From an uncultured Moraxella sp. (GTDB lineage: Bacteria > Pseudomonadota > Gammaproteobacteria > Pseudomonadales > Moraxellaceae): 64,000 nt of DNA. Shown here piece by piece: positions 30,731 to 41,586 of this stretch (positions are counted from its first letter, which is position 1; the number at the start of each line of letters is the position of its first letter). Below the pieces are notes generated by a model, which ran no database searches, was not told where the DNA came from, and worked only from the letters and a program-made list of their open reading frames with translations. A program made the translations under genes and the position numbers. The DNA lies in the NCBI GenBank assembly GCA_943908405.1, contig CALTTE010000004.1, forward strand, positions 1-64,000, read 5' to 3'.

Positions 30731-32569
30731 ATGGTATTGGTTGATGAATTGGCGGTGGTATTTGAGCAAGCGGTGGCAGGCTTAGTTAATGAGAGCGTAT
30801 TGCCTAGCGAGTGCAAGCCACCCATTATACTTAATCGCCCAAAAGACAAAGCCCACGGTGATTTTGCTTGCAATGTGGCGATGGTGCTGGCAAAAAGTGC
30901 CAAAATGAACCCAAGACAGCTTGCCGAGCGTATTGTTGCTGCTGTGCCAAACAATGCTTTGATTGAGCGTTTGGAGGTAGCGGGGGCGGGCTTTATCAAT
31001 GTTTTTTTGCGTCAAGATACCAAATTTGCCCTATTGGCGACCATTTTAAAGCAAGGCGAGCGGTTTGGCTTATCTGATGTTCATCGAGGCAAAAAAATAC
31101 AAGTGGAATTTGTCTCGGCTAATCCAACATCGGCGTTGCACGTTGGACACGGACGAGGGGCGGCCTATGGAATGAGCTTGGCCAATCTGCTTGAGGCAAC
31201 CGGCTATGAGGTTTGGCGAGAATATTATGTCAATGACGCAGGGCGACAGATGGATATTTTGGCAACCAGTGCCTATTTGCGGTATTTACAGCGACTTGGC
31301 GAGCCGATTGTATTTGCCAGTAGCGGTTATCAAGGCGATTATATTTATGACATTGCCCAAGCGATTATTGACCGTGATGGCGACCGTTATCATCAGCCGT
31401 GGCAGAGGTTAGTTGCTGGTGTGCCAGCCGATGTTGTCTATCAAGATGATACCAGCCAAGATGATAAGCAAAACACAGCAAAACACGTGCTATCAGGCGA
31501 TAAAGAAGCGCACATTGATGGGCTAATCGCCCAAAGCAAAACGCTACTTGGGTCAGGTTATGCGGTTTTTCATCAGCAAGCATTGGCAACGATTTTGGCG
31601 GATATTCAATCGGATTTGACAGAATTTGGGGTGGTGTTTGATTCGTGGTTTAGCGAAAAAAGCATTGAGCCAATGATTGATGAGGTGTTAAAACAGCTTG
31701 ATGATAAAGGTTTTTTATATGAAAAGGACGGTAATTTGTGGTTTAAATCTACCCAGTTTGGCGATGAAAAAGACCGTGTGGTACGACGCAGCAACGGACA
31801 GCCGACTTACTTTGCCTCTGATATTGCTTATCATAAGCACAAATTTGAGCGTGGCTTTGATACGGTGATTAATGTCTGGGGGGCGGACCATCACGGTTAT
31901 GTTGCACGGATTAAAGGGGCGTTGTCTGCACTGGGTATTGACCCTGAGCGATTAGAGGTGCCATTGGTGCAATTTGTATCGCTATACCGTGGTGATGAAA
32001 AAATTGCTATGTCGTCTCGTGCTGGACAGTTTATTACGTTGCGTGAGTTGCGTGAAGAGGTGGGCAATGATGCCGCTCGTTATTATTATGCCAGCCGTAC
32101 CCCCAATGTGCCGATGGATTTTGATTTGGCGTTGGCAAAATCGCAAAGCCGTGATAACGCTGTGTACTATATTCAATACGCCCACGCCAGAATTTGCCGT
32201 GTATTAGAAAAAATGACCAAGTTTGGCTACCAGCCTAATAACGAAATGGCCAAGCAACATCTGGCACAGCTGGATAACGACCAAGAAAATGCACTGCTCA
32301 AGCGATTATCGGCTTATCCTGATACGGTATTAAAAGCGGCTGATAGCCGAGAACCGCATTTGCTTGCCAATTATTTAAAGGATTTGGCGGGGGAATTTCA
32401 CGTTTGGTACAATGACAATCGCATTTTGCCCAAATCGCTAGAAACTGATACGGTGCTAGAGGACGAGTTGGGCTTGATGTATGCCAGAGTGTATTTGTCG
32501 CAAGCAGTACAACAAGTACTGGCTAATGGTTTGTCGCTTTTGGGGCTGTCTGCTCCTAAATTTATGTAG
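30731..32569 (+). CDS. argS: Arginine-tRNA ligase
   Basis: ArgS charges tRNA-Arg with arginine. The 612-residue class I enzyme has an N-terminal add-1 domain (PPIILNRPKDKAHGDFACNV), the HIGH-like motif NPTSALHVGHGRGAA, the WGADHHGYVARIKGAL segment and a KMSK-equivalent IAMSSRAGQF. I chose the ATG at 30731 because AAAGGGGGAG lies just upstream; a TTG at 30710 would add seven residues. A SPOR-domain gene follows, as in Pseudomonas and Acinetobacter. Confidence 0.97.
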   Translation: MVLVDELAVVFEQAVAGLVNESVLPSECKPPIILNRPKDKAHGDFACNVAMVLAKSAKMNPRQLAERIVAAVPNNALIERLEVAGAGFINVFLRQDTKFALLATILKQGERFGLSDVHRGKKIQVEFVSANPTSALHVGHGRGAAYGMSLANLLEATGYEVWREYYVNDAGRQMDILATSAYLRYLQRLGEPIVFASSGYQGDYIYDIAQAIIDRDGDRYHQPWQRLVAGVPADVVYQDDTSQDDKQNTAKHVLSGDKEAHIDGLIAQSKTLLGSGYAVFHQQALATILADIQSDLTEFGVVFDSWFSEKSIEPMIDEVLKQLDDKGFLYEKDGNLWFKSTQFGDEKDRVVRRSNGQPTYFASDIAYHKHKFERGFDTVINVWGADHHGYVARIKGALSALGIDPERLEVPLVQFVSLYRGDEKIAMSSRAGQFITLRELREEVGNDAARYYYASRTPNVPMDFDLALAKSQSRDNAVYYIQYAHARICRVLEKMTKFGYQPNNEMAKQHLAQLDNDQENALLKRLSAYPDTVLKAADSREPHLLANYLKDLAGEFHVWYNDNRILPKSLETDTVLEDELGLMYARVYLSQAVQQVLANGLSLLGLSAPKFM

Positions 32570-32759
32570 GTGGCGTTTATATCAATAATGCTTATTACCA
32601 ATGGTGCTTGTATCAATGGTATTTATACAATGGCGACTGTGTCAGTGTTATGTTGTCTTTGGGTGAATTGTGTTTTTGATAATGGTGTAAGCAATTTGTA
32701 GTACAATGTTTGGTTATAACAGCTAATTTAATGGCGAGGTCAGCAATAAAGGGGTGATA

Positions 32760-33455
32760 ATGCGAACAAAACGGTCCAAAAAAGCTCGTGGCGTTGTGGA
32801 TAGACAAGCCGAAGCCCGCAAAAAAAAAGGGCTTTACAGTCTTTTGGTAATGGTAGCTGGGATATTGGTGGCTATTGCTATCGGCGTATTTTTGTATTTA
32901 TCGCCATTGTTTAATAATAAAAAAAATCCTGAATTGAACCAAACGGTAGATGTTACGCCGTTGCCTGAATCATCAAATGACAGCTATCAGTTTTATGAGA
33001 TATTGCCCAATCAGCAATTTTATGGTGTCTCTGAAGGATTAAGCGTACAAGAACGCAGCGACTATGAGGAGCAATCACTGCCTGTGGACGTTGTTATTGA
33101 TGAACCTGCTGATGAGCCAATGGCAGATGACATAAGCGATAGCGATGATGCGACTGGTGGGCGTGATGACGCTTCCCTTGATGAGCCACAAGCCGTGCAT
33201 ATTGAACGCAGTAACCCTGATATTCATTATATTTTGCAAGTGAAAAGTTATGACAATGCCGATGACGCCGACCATCGCCGTGGTGAGGTGATTATGGCAG
33301 GGGTTGATGCGGTGGTGGTCAAACGCACCATTAACGGCGAGCGATGGTATCAAGTGGTATCAACTCCAATGGCAACCAAAGATGAAGCCCTTGCCAATTA
33401 CAATCGCCTAAAAAGTAATGGTATTGATGCGGTGGTGATTGAAATTAAACCATAA
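32760..33455 (+). CDS. SPOR-domain membrane protein (FtsN-like)
   Basis: The protein is 231 residues from the ATG at 32760, which follows GGGGTG; a GTG at 32754 would add two residues. A basic cytoplasmic start precedes one membrane helix (LLVMVAGILVAIAIGVFLYL), a periplasmic linker that includes FYEILPNQQF, an acidic low-complexity stretch and a C-terminal SPOR domain (residues 155-231, starting HYILQVKSYDNADDADH). SPOR domains bind denuded glycan strands at the division septum. The FtsN-like build and the place after argS suggest a role in cell division, but identity with FtsN is not proven. Confidence 0.85.
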   Translation: MRTKRSKKARGVVDRQAEARKKKGLYSLLVMVAGILVAIAIGVFLYLSPLFNNKKNPELNQTVDVTPLPESSNDSYQFYEILPNQQFYGVSEGLSVQERSDYEEQSLPVDVVIDEPADEPMADDISDSDDATGGRDDASLDEPQAVHIERSNPDIHYILQVKSYDNADDADHRRGEVIMAGVDAVVVKRTINGERWYQVVSTPMATKDEALANYNRLKSNGIDAVVIEIKP

Positions 33456-33645
33456 ATAAACTGCATAGATAAACTAAATATTGTTTATTATCCAAATTTA
33501 TCATCCAATCATTGTCAAAAATTTTTTTAAAAATTGCTTTTACAAATTGCTTTAAAAAATAATGCTACCCTTATGCAATACGGGTTAATTGGTGTAATAT
33601 GGGTTGATTGGTGTTGTTATTTTGGATTTATATGGTTTTTGTATT

Positions 33646-33675
33646 AAAAAAAACACGCCCTAAGACGTGTTTTAT
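33646..33675. terminator. Terminator between the SPOR gene and the MliC-like gene
   Basis: A perfect stem AAAACACG / CGTGTTTT with an 8-nt loop has A- and T-runs on both sides, so it can serve both converging genes. The rest of the 322-nt gap (33456-33777) shows nothing else. Confidence 0.65.
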
Positions 33676-33777
33676 TGTTTATACCGACAAACCATCATTA
33701 AATCAATCATAATAAGCAATGCTGTCTACTTACAGTTACTGTCTTGGCAAAATGATGGTTTTTGTAGTAGGGACGGA

Positions 33778-34167
33778 TTATACGCCTTGTTGGCAAAGAT
33801 AATTAAACTCTTGACCACCTGCCATTACAGAAAATACACCCTCACCACCTTTGGCATGCCACTCGTAGGTGCTTGCAGGGTTTTTATCGTTCATGTAGCG
33901 TTCGCCAGACCCTGACACAGCAGATTTAAGCTCAATGGTTTGGTTGTTTAGACTAAGGGTGGGTACATTAACAGTCACGGAGATGATGTCGTTGCTTTTC
34001 ATGCCGTTAACCATCAAAGAAGCACGGTCTGTACCATTGGCTGCTTGACATTCGTAACCGTGAGGCTGAACAGTAATTGCTTGATTGTTGTTCGTATCAG
34101 GATTAACGCTATTACAGCCAACTAAGGCTAAAGTGGTTGCTGCTGCAACAAGAGCAAATTTTTTCAT
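33778..34167 (-). CDS. MliC-family lysozyme-inhibitor-like lipoprotein
   Basis: The 129-residue product has a lipoprotein signal (FALVAAATTLALVGC) giving a mature Cys at residue 18. The rest resembles the eight-stranded MliC/C-type lysozyme inhibitor fold: YECQAANG at the start, the diagnostic loop SAVSGSGERYM, then TYEWHAKGGEGVFS and a final Cys in YLCQQ. MliC proteins protect peptidoglycan from host C-type lysozyme, with Ser and Lys of the SASGxRY and KG loops contacting the enzyme; here the loops read SGSGERY and KGGEG. It is probably anchored in the outer membrane. The assignment is by motif and is good but not certain. Confidence 0.78.
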   Translation of the reverse strand: MKKFALVAAATTLALVGCNSVNPDTNNNQAITVQPHGYECQAANGTDRASLMVNGMKSNDIISVTVNVPTLSLNNQTIELKSAVSGSGERYMNDKNPASTYEWHAKGGEGVFSVMAGGQEFNYLCQQGV

Positions 34168-34400
34168 AGTAAATCCTTAAAATAATGGTGAATTTATTGC
34201 TTATAACTTTTTTAAAAAAAGCTATTATAACGTTATAATTACTAATTTAATTAGTATCAATTACCACATCAAAATAACTATGCTAAAATTATAACAAAAA
34301 TTCTACTCTGTTTTGTAACAAATTATAAGTAATTGATAGTGATATTGTTGTTAATATATCATTGTTAATGTATCACAATTATTGTTATGGTTTGTTGCCA

Positions 34401-35615
34401 TTAATGGTTGCTTAAATAACCCGTTTCTTCACTATGCGCAAGGGTTGGGTGGTCGCCGTCCACAATGTGTTTTCTTAAGGTTAAATAACCTGCCACACCA
34501 GAGATGATAGAACCAACAATAATCCCAAGTCTTGGGTCAAAGTCATCAGGTATGCCATTAAATGCCAACCCTGAAATAAACAAACTCATTGTAAAGCCAA
34601 TACCGCAAAGTAGCGACACGCCATAAACTTGCATTAACGTGGTGTCTTTGGGCAGATTTGCCAGCTTTAATTTTAAGGCAATCAATACCGCCGCCATTAC
34701 CCCCAATTGCTTGCCAATCAATAAGCCTGCCCCAATGCCTAGCGGTACAGAGTGCAATAAGCTTGCCACGCTTGCCCCTGCTAGGCTAACCCCTGCATTG
34801 GCAAAGGCAAATAAGGGCAAAATACCAAAGGCGATGGTATTGTGCAAGTCGTGTTCTAATTCTTCTAAAGGGGAGTGTTCAGGGTCGGTTTTGTCTTTTA
34901 GCGGGATAAAAAATGCAAGTAACACCCCTGCCAATGTGGCGTGTACCCCAGATTTTAATAGGGCAGCCCACATAATAAGACCGATGAATAAATAAGGCGT
35001 TATTCTAACCACATTGGCTTTGTTTAACAAAAACAAAAACGGCAAGCACGCCCCTGCCACCAACAAAGACGTTAAGGATAAATTGCTGGTATAAAATAAG
35101 GCAATAATAATAATCGCCCCTAAATCATCAAAAATGGCAATAGACACCAAAAAGACCTTTAAGGCATTGGGGACACGGCTACCAAGCAGACTTAGCACCC
35201 CAAGAGCAAAGGCAATGTCAGTGGCGGCAGGGATAGCCCAACCTGACAGATACTCGCTATTTTGCCAATTAAAGACAGCGTACACGAGTGCAGGGGCAAG
35301 CATACCGCCCAAAGCCGCCAAGGCAGGCAAGACGATTTGGCGAATGTCGGATAACTCACCAATTAATGCCTCTCGCTTTAGCTCCAACCCTACCAAAAAG
35401 AAAAATATCGCCATCAAACCATCGTTAATCCAATGATGGGCATCTTTGGCAATGGTAAATTGTCCAATCTGTACCACAACAGGTGCGTGAATAAAGGCGT
35501 GGTATAGCTCGTGCCAAGGTGAATTGGCAACAATCATTGCCAATATCGCTGCCAAGGCAAGCACAATTCCGCCAGCTGCTTCTAATTCAAAGAAGTTTTT
35601 GATAGGTTTTAGCAT
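34401..35615 (-). CDS. nhaA: Na+/H+ antiporter NhaA
   Basis: NhaA exchanges sodium for protons and supports pH and salt homeostasis. The 404-residue protein has about twelve hydrophobic helices. Hallmarks include the N-terminal [23 protein letters not shown] split by short loops, [17 protein letters not shown], the ion-binding pair in [11 protein letters not shown] (Asp163/164 equivalents are the TDIAF Asp and the nearby [12 protein letters not shown]), and [17 protein letters not shown]. No regulator (nhaR) is adjacent. Confidence 0.96.
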   Translation of the reverse strand: MLKPIKNFFELEAAGGIVLALAAILAMIVANSPWHELYHAFIHAPVVVQIGQFTIAKDAHHWINDGLMAIFFFLVGLELKREALIGELSDIRQIVLPALAALGGMLAPALVYAVFNWQNSEYLSGWAIPAATDIAFALGVLSLLGSRVPNALKVFLVSIAIFDDLGAIIIIALFYTSNLSLTSLLVAGACLPFLFLLNKANVVRITPYLFIGLIMWAALLKSGVHATLAGVLLAFFIPLKDKTDPEHSPLEELEHDLHNTIAFGILPLFAFANAGVSLAGASVASLLHSVPLGIGAGLLIGKQLGVMAAVLIALKLKLANLPKDTTLMQVYGVSLLCGIGFTMSLFISGLAFNGIPDDFDPRLGIIVGSIISGVAGYLTLRKHIVDGDHPTLAHSEETGYLSNH

Positions 35616-36459
35616 AATCCCCCTAAAATAATCATAAAACTAAGCGATAACATTTATAACCGATAGCATTTAATTGTAACTTTTAATTGTAGCTTTGGGT
35701 GATTGATGTCAATCGTTTAAGCTACAATCAATCATTGTTAAAACTATAAAACTATTAAAAATTAAAGTTATTAAATTAAAGCTATTTAACGTTAAAACCA
35801 ACAAATTAAAACTAAAATATCCAATAACTTTACCATAAGATGACGATAAGCGGTAGTTTTTTATAGTTTTGGTTATTTTAATGTAGTTTTTTATAAGGTT
35901 TTTTGTAAATATAGCAAAGATAATCGGTGAATTGCTTAAAAAATGGATTGCGGTTTCAAGGATTTTTGCTTTAAAAGCTATTTGGGTTGGAGAAAGTTAT
36001 TTGGATTGCTGGATATTGGATTTATTGGGTTAATAACAGAACTGTTTTGGTGTGAATGATCAAGCTTTGGTTAATCGGGGTGTGGTTTGCTTCTGCGATG
36101 GTTTTTAACAATGTTTAGTTAAATAATACTTAGTTAAAATAATTAGTTAAATAATGTTCAGTTAAGCTCTTGGCGTGCTTGATTGATTGGGTGGCTAAAT
36201 TTAATCACAAGTTTAATCACAAATGTAATCATTGGGCTATTAAAAAACTTAATTTAACAAAATCTTAATAATGACGGTTTTAACAATGGTGATGTTTTTG
36301 GTTGTATGGCAAGCGATTTAAAGGTATTTTTGGGTAATTTTGGTATCAATTTAGATTTTGTTGGCAATTTTCTGGTACAAAATGGCGATAACCTACGATG
36401 AAAACGCTAAAATGTACTATAATAGCCAAGTTTTTGGTATGGCTGTTGATGGGTGGGCG
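35616..36459. other. 844-nt non-coding gap upstream of coaBC
   Basis: This is the longest gene-free stretch in the window. It is very AT-rich, with short repeats of TTAGTTAAATAAT type near 36115-36165 and two TTTAATCACAA-like units near 36198-36220. A TATAAT at 36418-36423 may be the coaBC -10. No ORF, tRNA or clear hairpin was recognised. Confidence 0.5.
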
Positions 36460-37668
36460 ATGAGTGGTAATATTTTGTTGGGGGTAACAGGGGGTGTGGC
36501 TGCTTACAAAACGGCGGTGCTGGCAAGGTTGCTCATCAAGGCAAATTTTTGCGTTAAAGTGATGATGACCAAGTCGGCGTGTGCCTTTGTTACGCCGTTG
36601 ACTTTTCAGGCATTGACAGGGGAGGCGGTGCATTGTGCATTGTTGGACGAAACCGCCGAGCGAGGTATGGGGCATATTGAGCTTGCCAAATGGGCGGATT
36701 TGGTAGTTATTGCCCCAGCGTCTGCCAATACGCTTGCCAAGTTGGCGGTGGGGCTAGCTGACAACTTATTGACCACCGTATGTTTGGCGACCTCTGCTCC
36801 TATTGTGCTTGCCCCTGCGATGAATCAGCAAATGTGGGCAAATAAATTGGTGCAAAACAATATTGATAAGCTAAGCCAAGCAGGTTTTGTGGTGTTGCCC
36901 CCCGATGATGGTGTGCAGGCGTGCGGTGATGTTGGTGTGGGTAGAATGCCAGAGCCTGAGGTATTATTAGATGCCATTGGTTATTATTGGGCAAAAACAA
37001 ACAGCGAGCAAGTATTGGCCAATAAATCAGTGGTGATTAACGCAGGGGCGACGATTGAACCGATTGACCCTGTGCGGTTTTTGTCCAATCATTCAAGTGG
37101 CAAGATGGGTTTTGCTTTGGCGGTAGCGTGCCGTAATGCTGGGGCAAAGGTTGTGCTGATTGCTGGGGCGGGCGTCAATCTGCCCATACCCTATGGGATG
37201 TCTTGCGTGCAAATCAAAAGTGCCGATGATATGCTAAATGCTTGTTTGTCTTGGGTCAAAAATGCCGATATTTTTATTGCCACGGCGGCGGTGGCGGATT
37301 TTAAAATGGCCGACATTGCCAAGCAAAAAATCAAAAAAGGCGATGATGAGCGTTTGAACTTAACACTCACCAAGACTGCTGATGTTTTGGCGACCATCAC
37401 CCAAACTTATCCTGATGTGCTGGCGGTGGGCTTTGCTGCCGAAACCAATGACGCCAGCCGTTATGCCAAAGACAAATTAAAGCGTAAAAAATTAGCGATG
37501 GTGGTGTGTAACGATGTCTCGGATAATAGCATCGGCTTTGCTAGCGATGATAATGCGGTAACGGTATTTTTTGCTGATAAATTTGCCAAAGCCCCCATTG
37601 TTATTGCCAAAGCCAATAAAATCAAAATCGCCGAGCAGTTGGTTGCCCATATGGCTTCTTTGGTTTAG
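36460..37668 (+). CDS. coaBC: Bifunctional phosphopantothenoylcysteine decarboxylase/synthetase
   Basis: CoaBC joins cysteine to 4'-phosphopantothenate and decarboxylates the product in CoA synthesis. The CoaC half has the FMN-binding ILLGVTGGVAAYK, the ADLVVIAPASANTLAKLA and LAPAMNQQMW segments, and the substrate loop ACGDVGVGRMPEP. The CoaB half has VINAGATIEPIDPVRFLSNH, SSGKMG, ATAAVADF and QKIKKG. I chose the ATG at 36460, giving 402 residues, the normal family length. Upstream starts from 36358 lie before or on a TATAAT at 36418 and would add non-conserved sequence; 36439 is an alternative. Confidence 0.95.
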   Translation: MSGNILLGVTGGVAAYKTAVLARLLIKANFCVKVMMTKSACAFVTPLTFQALTGEAVHCALLDETAERGMGHIELAKWADLVVIAPASANTLAKLAVGLADNLLTTVCLATSAPIVLAPAMNQQMWANKLVQNNIDKLSQAGFVVLPPDDGVQACGDVGVGRMPEPEVLLDAIGYYWAKTNSEQVLANKSVVINAGATIEPIDPVRFLSNHSSGKMGFALAVACRNAGAKVVLIAGAGVNLPIPYGMSCVQIKSADDMLNACLSWVKNADIFIATAAVADFKMADIAKQKIKKGDDERLNLTLTKTADVLATITQTYPDVLAVGFAAETNDASRYAKDKLKRKKLAMVVCNDVSDNSIGFASDDNAVTVFFADKFAKAPIVIAKANKIKIAEQLVAHMASLV

Positions 37669-37906
37669 TGTTTTTTGGCAGATTGCCAGTGGTTTATCTT
37701 AAAACTACTGGTTTGATGTGTCATTGGCTTTGTTGTTGACTTAGCGATTTAGTAAAGCGTCATTAAGTAAAGCGTTATTGAGCTTGCTTGAAGCTAGCGG
37801 GCGTGTTGCCCAAATTGGCCAGTATCTTACCCAAAATGGTTGCAATCTTAGCTAACTTGTATTATCGTATCAGTTTTAGTAATCAGATGTTTACAAAGGA
37901 GTGGAT

Positions 37907-39673
37907 GTGAGCGAGTCAATCAGTAACAATAATGGTATTAATAACGGTAGCAACAGTAGTGCTAGTATTAAAAGTACTAATAATTTTAGTGTGCCCAAAG
38001 ACCGTGCTTGGCAAAGAACTTATGAAGAATATGGGCTTGATGGTAATTTTCGTTTGCCTAGTGGGGTGAATAATCTGCTTGATGTGTTTGAGCAATTATT
38101 TGCCAAACACGGTGATAAAGTGGCATTGACCAGTATGGGCAAATCATTAAGCTATCGTGAGCTTGACCGTGCCAGCCTACAAATCGCCGCCTATTTACAA
38201 TCGCTGGGACTACAACAAGGCGACAAAGTGGCGGTGATGATGCCAAATATCTTGCAATACCCTGTGTGTGTGATGGGGATTATTCGGGCGGGATTGACAC
38301 TGGTTAATGTCAATCCGCTGTATACCGCTCGTGAGCTTGAGCATCAATTAAAAGACGCTGAGACTAAGGTTTTGTTTATTGTGGAGAATTTTGCCAGTAC
38401 CTTTGCGGCGGTCAAGGACAAAGGGCAAATTCAGCAAGTGATTGTGGCAAGTGTTGGCGATATGATGGGGCTTAAAGGCTTTGTGGTTAATGCGGTGATA
38501 CGCCACATTAAAAAAATGGTGCCCAAATTTGATATTGCTGGGGCGGTAAAATTCAACGATGCCTTAAATGCCGTCTCGGCCAGTCGCTATGTGCGTCCCA
38601 ATGCTGACCTTGATGACGTGGCGGTGCTACAATATACAGGCGGTACCACAGGCGTCGCTAAAGGAGCGATGCTAAGTCATCGTAATTTGATTGCCAATGT
38701 TGTGCAGTGTGATACTTTTATCAAAAAAATATTCACCGAAGAGACTGCCTCGGGGCAATATATTGCGGTGGCATTGCCAATGTATCATATTTTTTCGTTC
38801 ACGGTGTCGCTTGTGGGTCTGACGATGGGCTTTAGTTTATTGTTGATTGTTAATGCCCGTGATTTTGCTGCCCTTTGTAAGGATTTTGCTAAGTATCGCC
38901 CCGTATTTTTCCCTGCGGTGAATACTTTGTTTAATGCGTTAACCCATTACGACGGTTTTCGTGCCTTGGACCACAGCAATTTAAAATTATCGCTCGGTGG
39001 CGGAATGTCGGTGTTGCCATCAACAGCACAGGCGTGGGAAAAATTGACTGGCTCGGCAATTATTGAAGGCTATGGCTTGTCAGAAACTTCCCCTGTTTTG
39101 ACTTTAAACCCCCCTGGTGGCTATACCAATAAAATCGGCATTCCAATGCCTGCTACTGATATTATTTTGCTCGATGAAAATGACAATGAAGCAGACTGCG
39201 GTCAGTTGGGTGAAATTTGTGCCAAAGGCCCGCAAGTAATGCTGGGTTATTATAACCGCCCTGACGAAACCGAAAAAGCAATGGTGAACGGCTATTTTCG
39301 TACAGGCGATATTGGCATAATGGACGAAAAAGGCTTTTTTAAAATCGTTGACCGCAAAAAAGATATGATTTTGGTATCAGGGTTTAATGTTTATCCCAAT
39401 GAAGTGGAAGAAACCATTGCTGCCCACCCCAAAGTGGTAGAATGTGGCGTTATTGGCGTACCTGATGAGCATAGTGGCGAATTGGTTAAGATTTTTGTTG
39501 TTAAAAAAGATGACAGTTTGACCAGTGAAGAGATTAAACAATGGGCAAAAGAGCATTTGACGGGCTATAAACGCCCAAAATTTGTTGAGTTTTTGACTGA
39601 ATTGCCCAAGTCCAATGTCGGCAAGATTTTGCGAAAAGAACTACGTCAATTAGAAGAGAATAAACGCCAGTAG
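37907..39673 (+). CDS. Long-chain acyl-CoA synthetase (AMP-binding)
   Basis: This FadD-type enzyme activates fatty acids to acyl-CoA via an acyl-adenylate. The 588-residue product has the ATP-binding P-loop YTGGTTGVAKGAM, the HIF segment ALPMYHIFSFT, the A5 motif GYGLSETSP, the A7 motif RTGDIG and the catalytic Lys near the end (KSNVGKILRKEL). The first 30 residues are an Asn/Ser-rich low-complexity tail not expected in FadD. The start is GTG at 37907: AAAGGAG ends at 37901, five bases before it, while an ATG at 37905 is followed at once by a stop. It is probably FadD, although close paralogues exist in relatives. Confidence 0.88.
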   Translation: MSESISNNNGINNGSNSSASIKSTNNFSVPKDRAWQRTYEEYGLDGNFRLPSGVNNLLDVFEQLFAKHGDKVALTSMGKSLSYRELDRASLQIAAYLQSLGLQQGDKVAVMMPNILQYPVCVMGIIRAGLTLVNVNPLYTARELEHQLKDAETKVLFIVENFASTFAAVKDKGQIQQVIVASVGDMMGLKGFVVNAVIRHIKKMVPKFDIAGAVKFNDALNAVSASRYVRPNADLDDVAVLQYTGGTTGVAKGAMLSHRNLIANVVQCDTFIKKIFTEETASGQYIAVALPMYHIFSFTVSLVGLTMGFSLLLIVNARDFAALCKDFAKYRPVFFPAVNTLFNALTHYDGFRALDHSNLKLSLGGGMSVLPSTAQAWEKLTGSAIIEGYGLSETSPVLTLNPPGGYTNKIGIPMPATDIILLDENDNEADCGQLGEICAKGPQVMLGYYNRPDETEKAMVNGYFRTGDIGIMDEKGFFKIVDRKKDMILVSGFNVYPNEVEETIAAHPKVVECGVIGVPDEHSGELVKIFVVKKDDSLTSEEIKQWAKEHLTGYKRPKFVEFLTELPKSNVGKILRKELRQLEENKRQ

Positions 39674-39963
39674 CTAAAATCCAAATCACACCAAATTACC
39701 AGTGAAATTGGAGTGGATAAGACTTGGGTTTGGTCTAATTTGCTTTAATTGATTTGTTTTAATAATAAGCCTTGTAAAATGGGTTGGTGTTTTGATGTTA
39801 AATGGCGATGTTGAATGTTCTTTGAGATTGATGATGCTTTAAAATTGCTTGCTTTAAAAGCAATGGTTAAAATAACTCAAATATAGTGGGCTTTGTGGTT
39901 GATTTGGTTTTCTGATTGGCGATTTTGAGATGGTGCAACGCTACAAAAGGCATAAAATAATTG

Positions 39964-40944
39964 ATGAACACACGTTTGATTGACCCAATACAAAAAAAAG
40001 AGGACAAAGATGTTGCGATACGTCCTACCAGTTTGGCGGAATATATCGGTCAAGCCGATGTCCAAGAACAAATGTCGGTATTTATTGAGGCGGCAAGACG
40101 GCGTGCTGAACCGCTTGATCATACGTTGATTTTTGGTCCGCCTGGACTTGGCAAAACCACGCTTGCTAATATCATCGCTCGTGAGATGGGCGGTAATTTG
40201 CGTTCCACTTCAGGGCCTGTGCTTGAGCGGGCGGGTGATTTGGCGGCGATTTTGACCAATCTGGAGGCGGGCGATGTGTTATTTATTGATGAGATTCATC
40301 GGCTTAGTCCTATGATTGAGGAGATTTTGTATCCAGCAATGGAGGATTTTCAGTTGGATATTATGATTGGTGAAGGGCCTGCGGCACGTTCTATCAAGCT
40401 TGATTTGCCCGCCTTTACGCTTGTGGCAGCAACCACACGGGCTGGGCTTTTAACATCGCCCTTACGAGATCGCTTTGGTATTGTACAGCGATTGGCGTTT
40501 TATAATGTGGCTGATTTGACCACGATTGTGATTCGTTCGGCAAAGTTATTGGGGGTTATCATTGACACCCAAGGGGCAGAAGAAATCGCCAAGCGGGCTC
40601 GTGGTACGCCCAGAATCGCCAATCGCTTATTACGCCGTGTGCGAGATTTCGCTGAGGTGAAAGCGGGTGGTTTTGTTGATAAGGTGACCGCTGGGCGTGC
40701 CTTGGATATGCTCTCGGTGGATAAGCAAGGGCTTGATCAGATTGATAGGCGATACTTGGGGATTTTGTCAGAGCGGTTTGATGGCGGGCCTGCTGGCATT
40801 GAAGCGATTGCAGCGGCGATGGCAGATGACCGTGGCACGCTTGAAGATGCCGTTGAGCCTTATTTAATTCAACAAGGCTATGTGTTAAGAACCGCTCGTG
40901 GACGGGTCTTGTCCGACAAAGCTCGCTATGAAAATTGGATTTAG
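39964..40944 (+). CDS. ruvB: Holliday junction branch migration ATPase RuvB
   Basis: RuvB is the hexameric motor that drives branch migration with RuvA. The 326-residue protein has [18 protein letters not shown], Walker [10 protein letters not shown], Walker [10 protein letters not shown], sensor 1 LVAATTRAG, the arginine finger in SPLRDRFG and the C-terminal winged helix ending in [17 protein letters not shown]. The ATG at 39964 is preferred to a TTG one codon earlier. ruvA and ruvC are not adjacent. Confidence 0.97.
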   Translation: MNTRLIDPIQKKEDKDVAIRPTSLAEYIGQADVQEQMSVFIEAARRRAEPLDHTLIFGPPGLGKTTLANIIAREMGGNLRSTSGPVLERAGDLAAILTNLEAGDVLFIDEIHRLSPMIEEILYPAMEDFQLDIMIGEGPAARSIKLDLPAFTLVAATTRAGLLTSPLRDRFGIVQRLAFYNVADLTTIVIRSAKLLGVIIDTQGAEEIAKRARGTPRIANRLLRRVRDFAEVKAGGFVDKVTAGRALDMLSVDKQGLDQIDRRYLGILSERFDGGPAGIEAIAAAMADDRGTLEDAVEPYLIQQGYVLRTARGRVLSDKARYENWI

Positions 40945-41132
40945 TGGCAAATGCTGGATAAAAGAAATGATGGATAACAACAAGCTTATCAATAAATGAA
41001 AGCCTAGCCATTAGTGATTAAAATTGTTATCAATCAACAGCCAATGCAAATCAAAAAACAAATCACACAACACAAAAATTATAAAACACAAATTAAAAAA
41101 CACAAATCACACAAAACATAAAAAGGAGCGTT

Positions 41133-41414
41133 ATGTCCACCGATAAAACCGATAGCAACCACACCGACATCAGCAATCACGACAGACGTATTATTTATCA
41201 AGCTCGCCGTGGTTTAAAGGAGCTGGATTTTTATATAGATTTTTATGTCAAAAATTACTATCTTATCGCCGATAATGTTGAAAAACAAAACTTTGAGCGA
41301 TTGCTTGCTTATGAAGACCCTGATTTGTTGCTGTTTTTTTTGGGGCAGGCGGTGCCTGATGATGACCAATTAACCAAGCTTGTGGTAAAAATAAAAAGTC
41401 TAAAACACAAATAA
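41133..41414 (+). CDS. sdhE: FAD assembly factor SdhE
   Basis: SdhE (YgfY/CptB) promotes covalent FAD attachment to the SdhA flavoprotein of succinate dehydrogenase. The 93-residue product carries the defining RRGLKELD motif near residue 28, the FERLLAYEDPDLLLFFLG segment and a basic tail. AAGGAG lies just before the ATG. A YgfX-like gene follows, as in enterobacteria, where the two are cptB and cptA. Confidence 0.92.
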   Translation: MSTDKTDSNHTDISNHDRRIIYQARRGLKELDFYIDFYVKNYYLIADNVEKQNFERLLAYEDPDLLLFFLGQAVPDDDQLTKLVVKIKSLKHK

Positions 41415-41586
41415 GTCAGCCAAAATGTTATTGAATTAAGTTGAAATACTACAAAAAAAATAATGGATAATGATAAAAACGTTAAATTAAGTGTTGTTAA
41501 TCAATGGCAAATCAACCGTGCTAAAAAGCCCGCACCGCTAAAGCCAATTTATCCATTCAGTGTTATCCATTTGTCGGAAAAATGCA

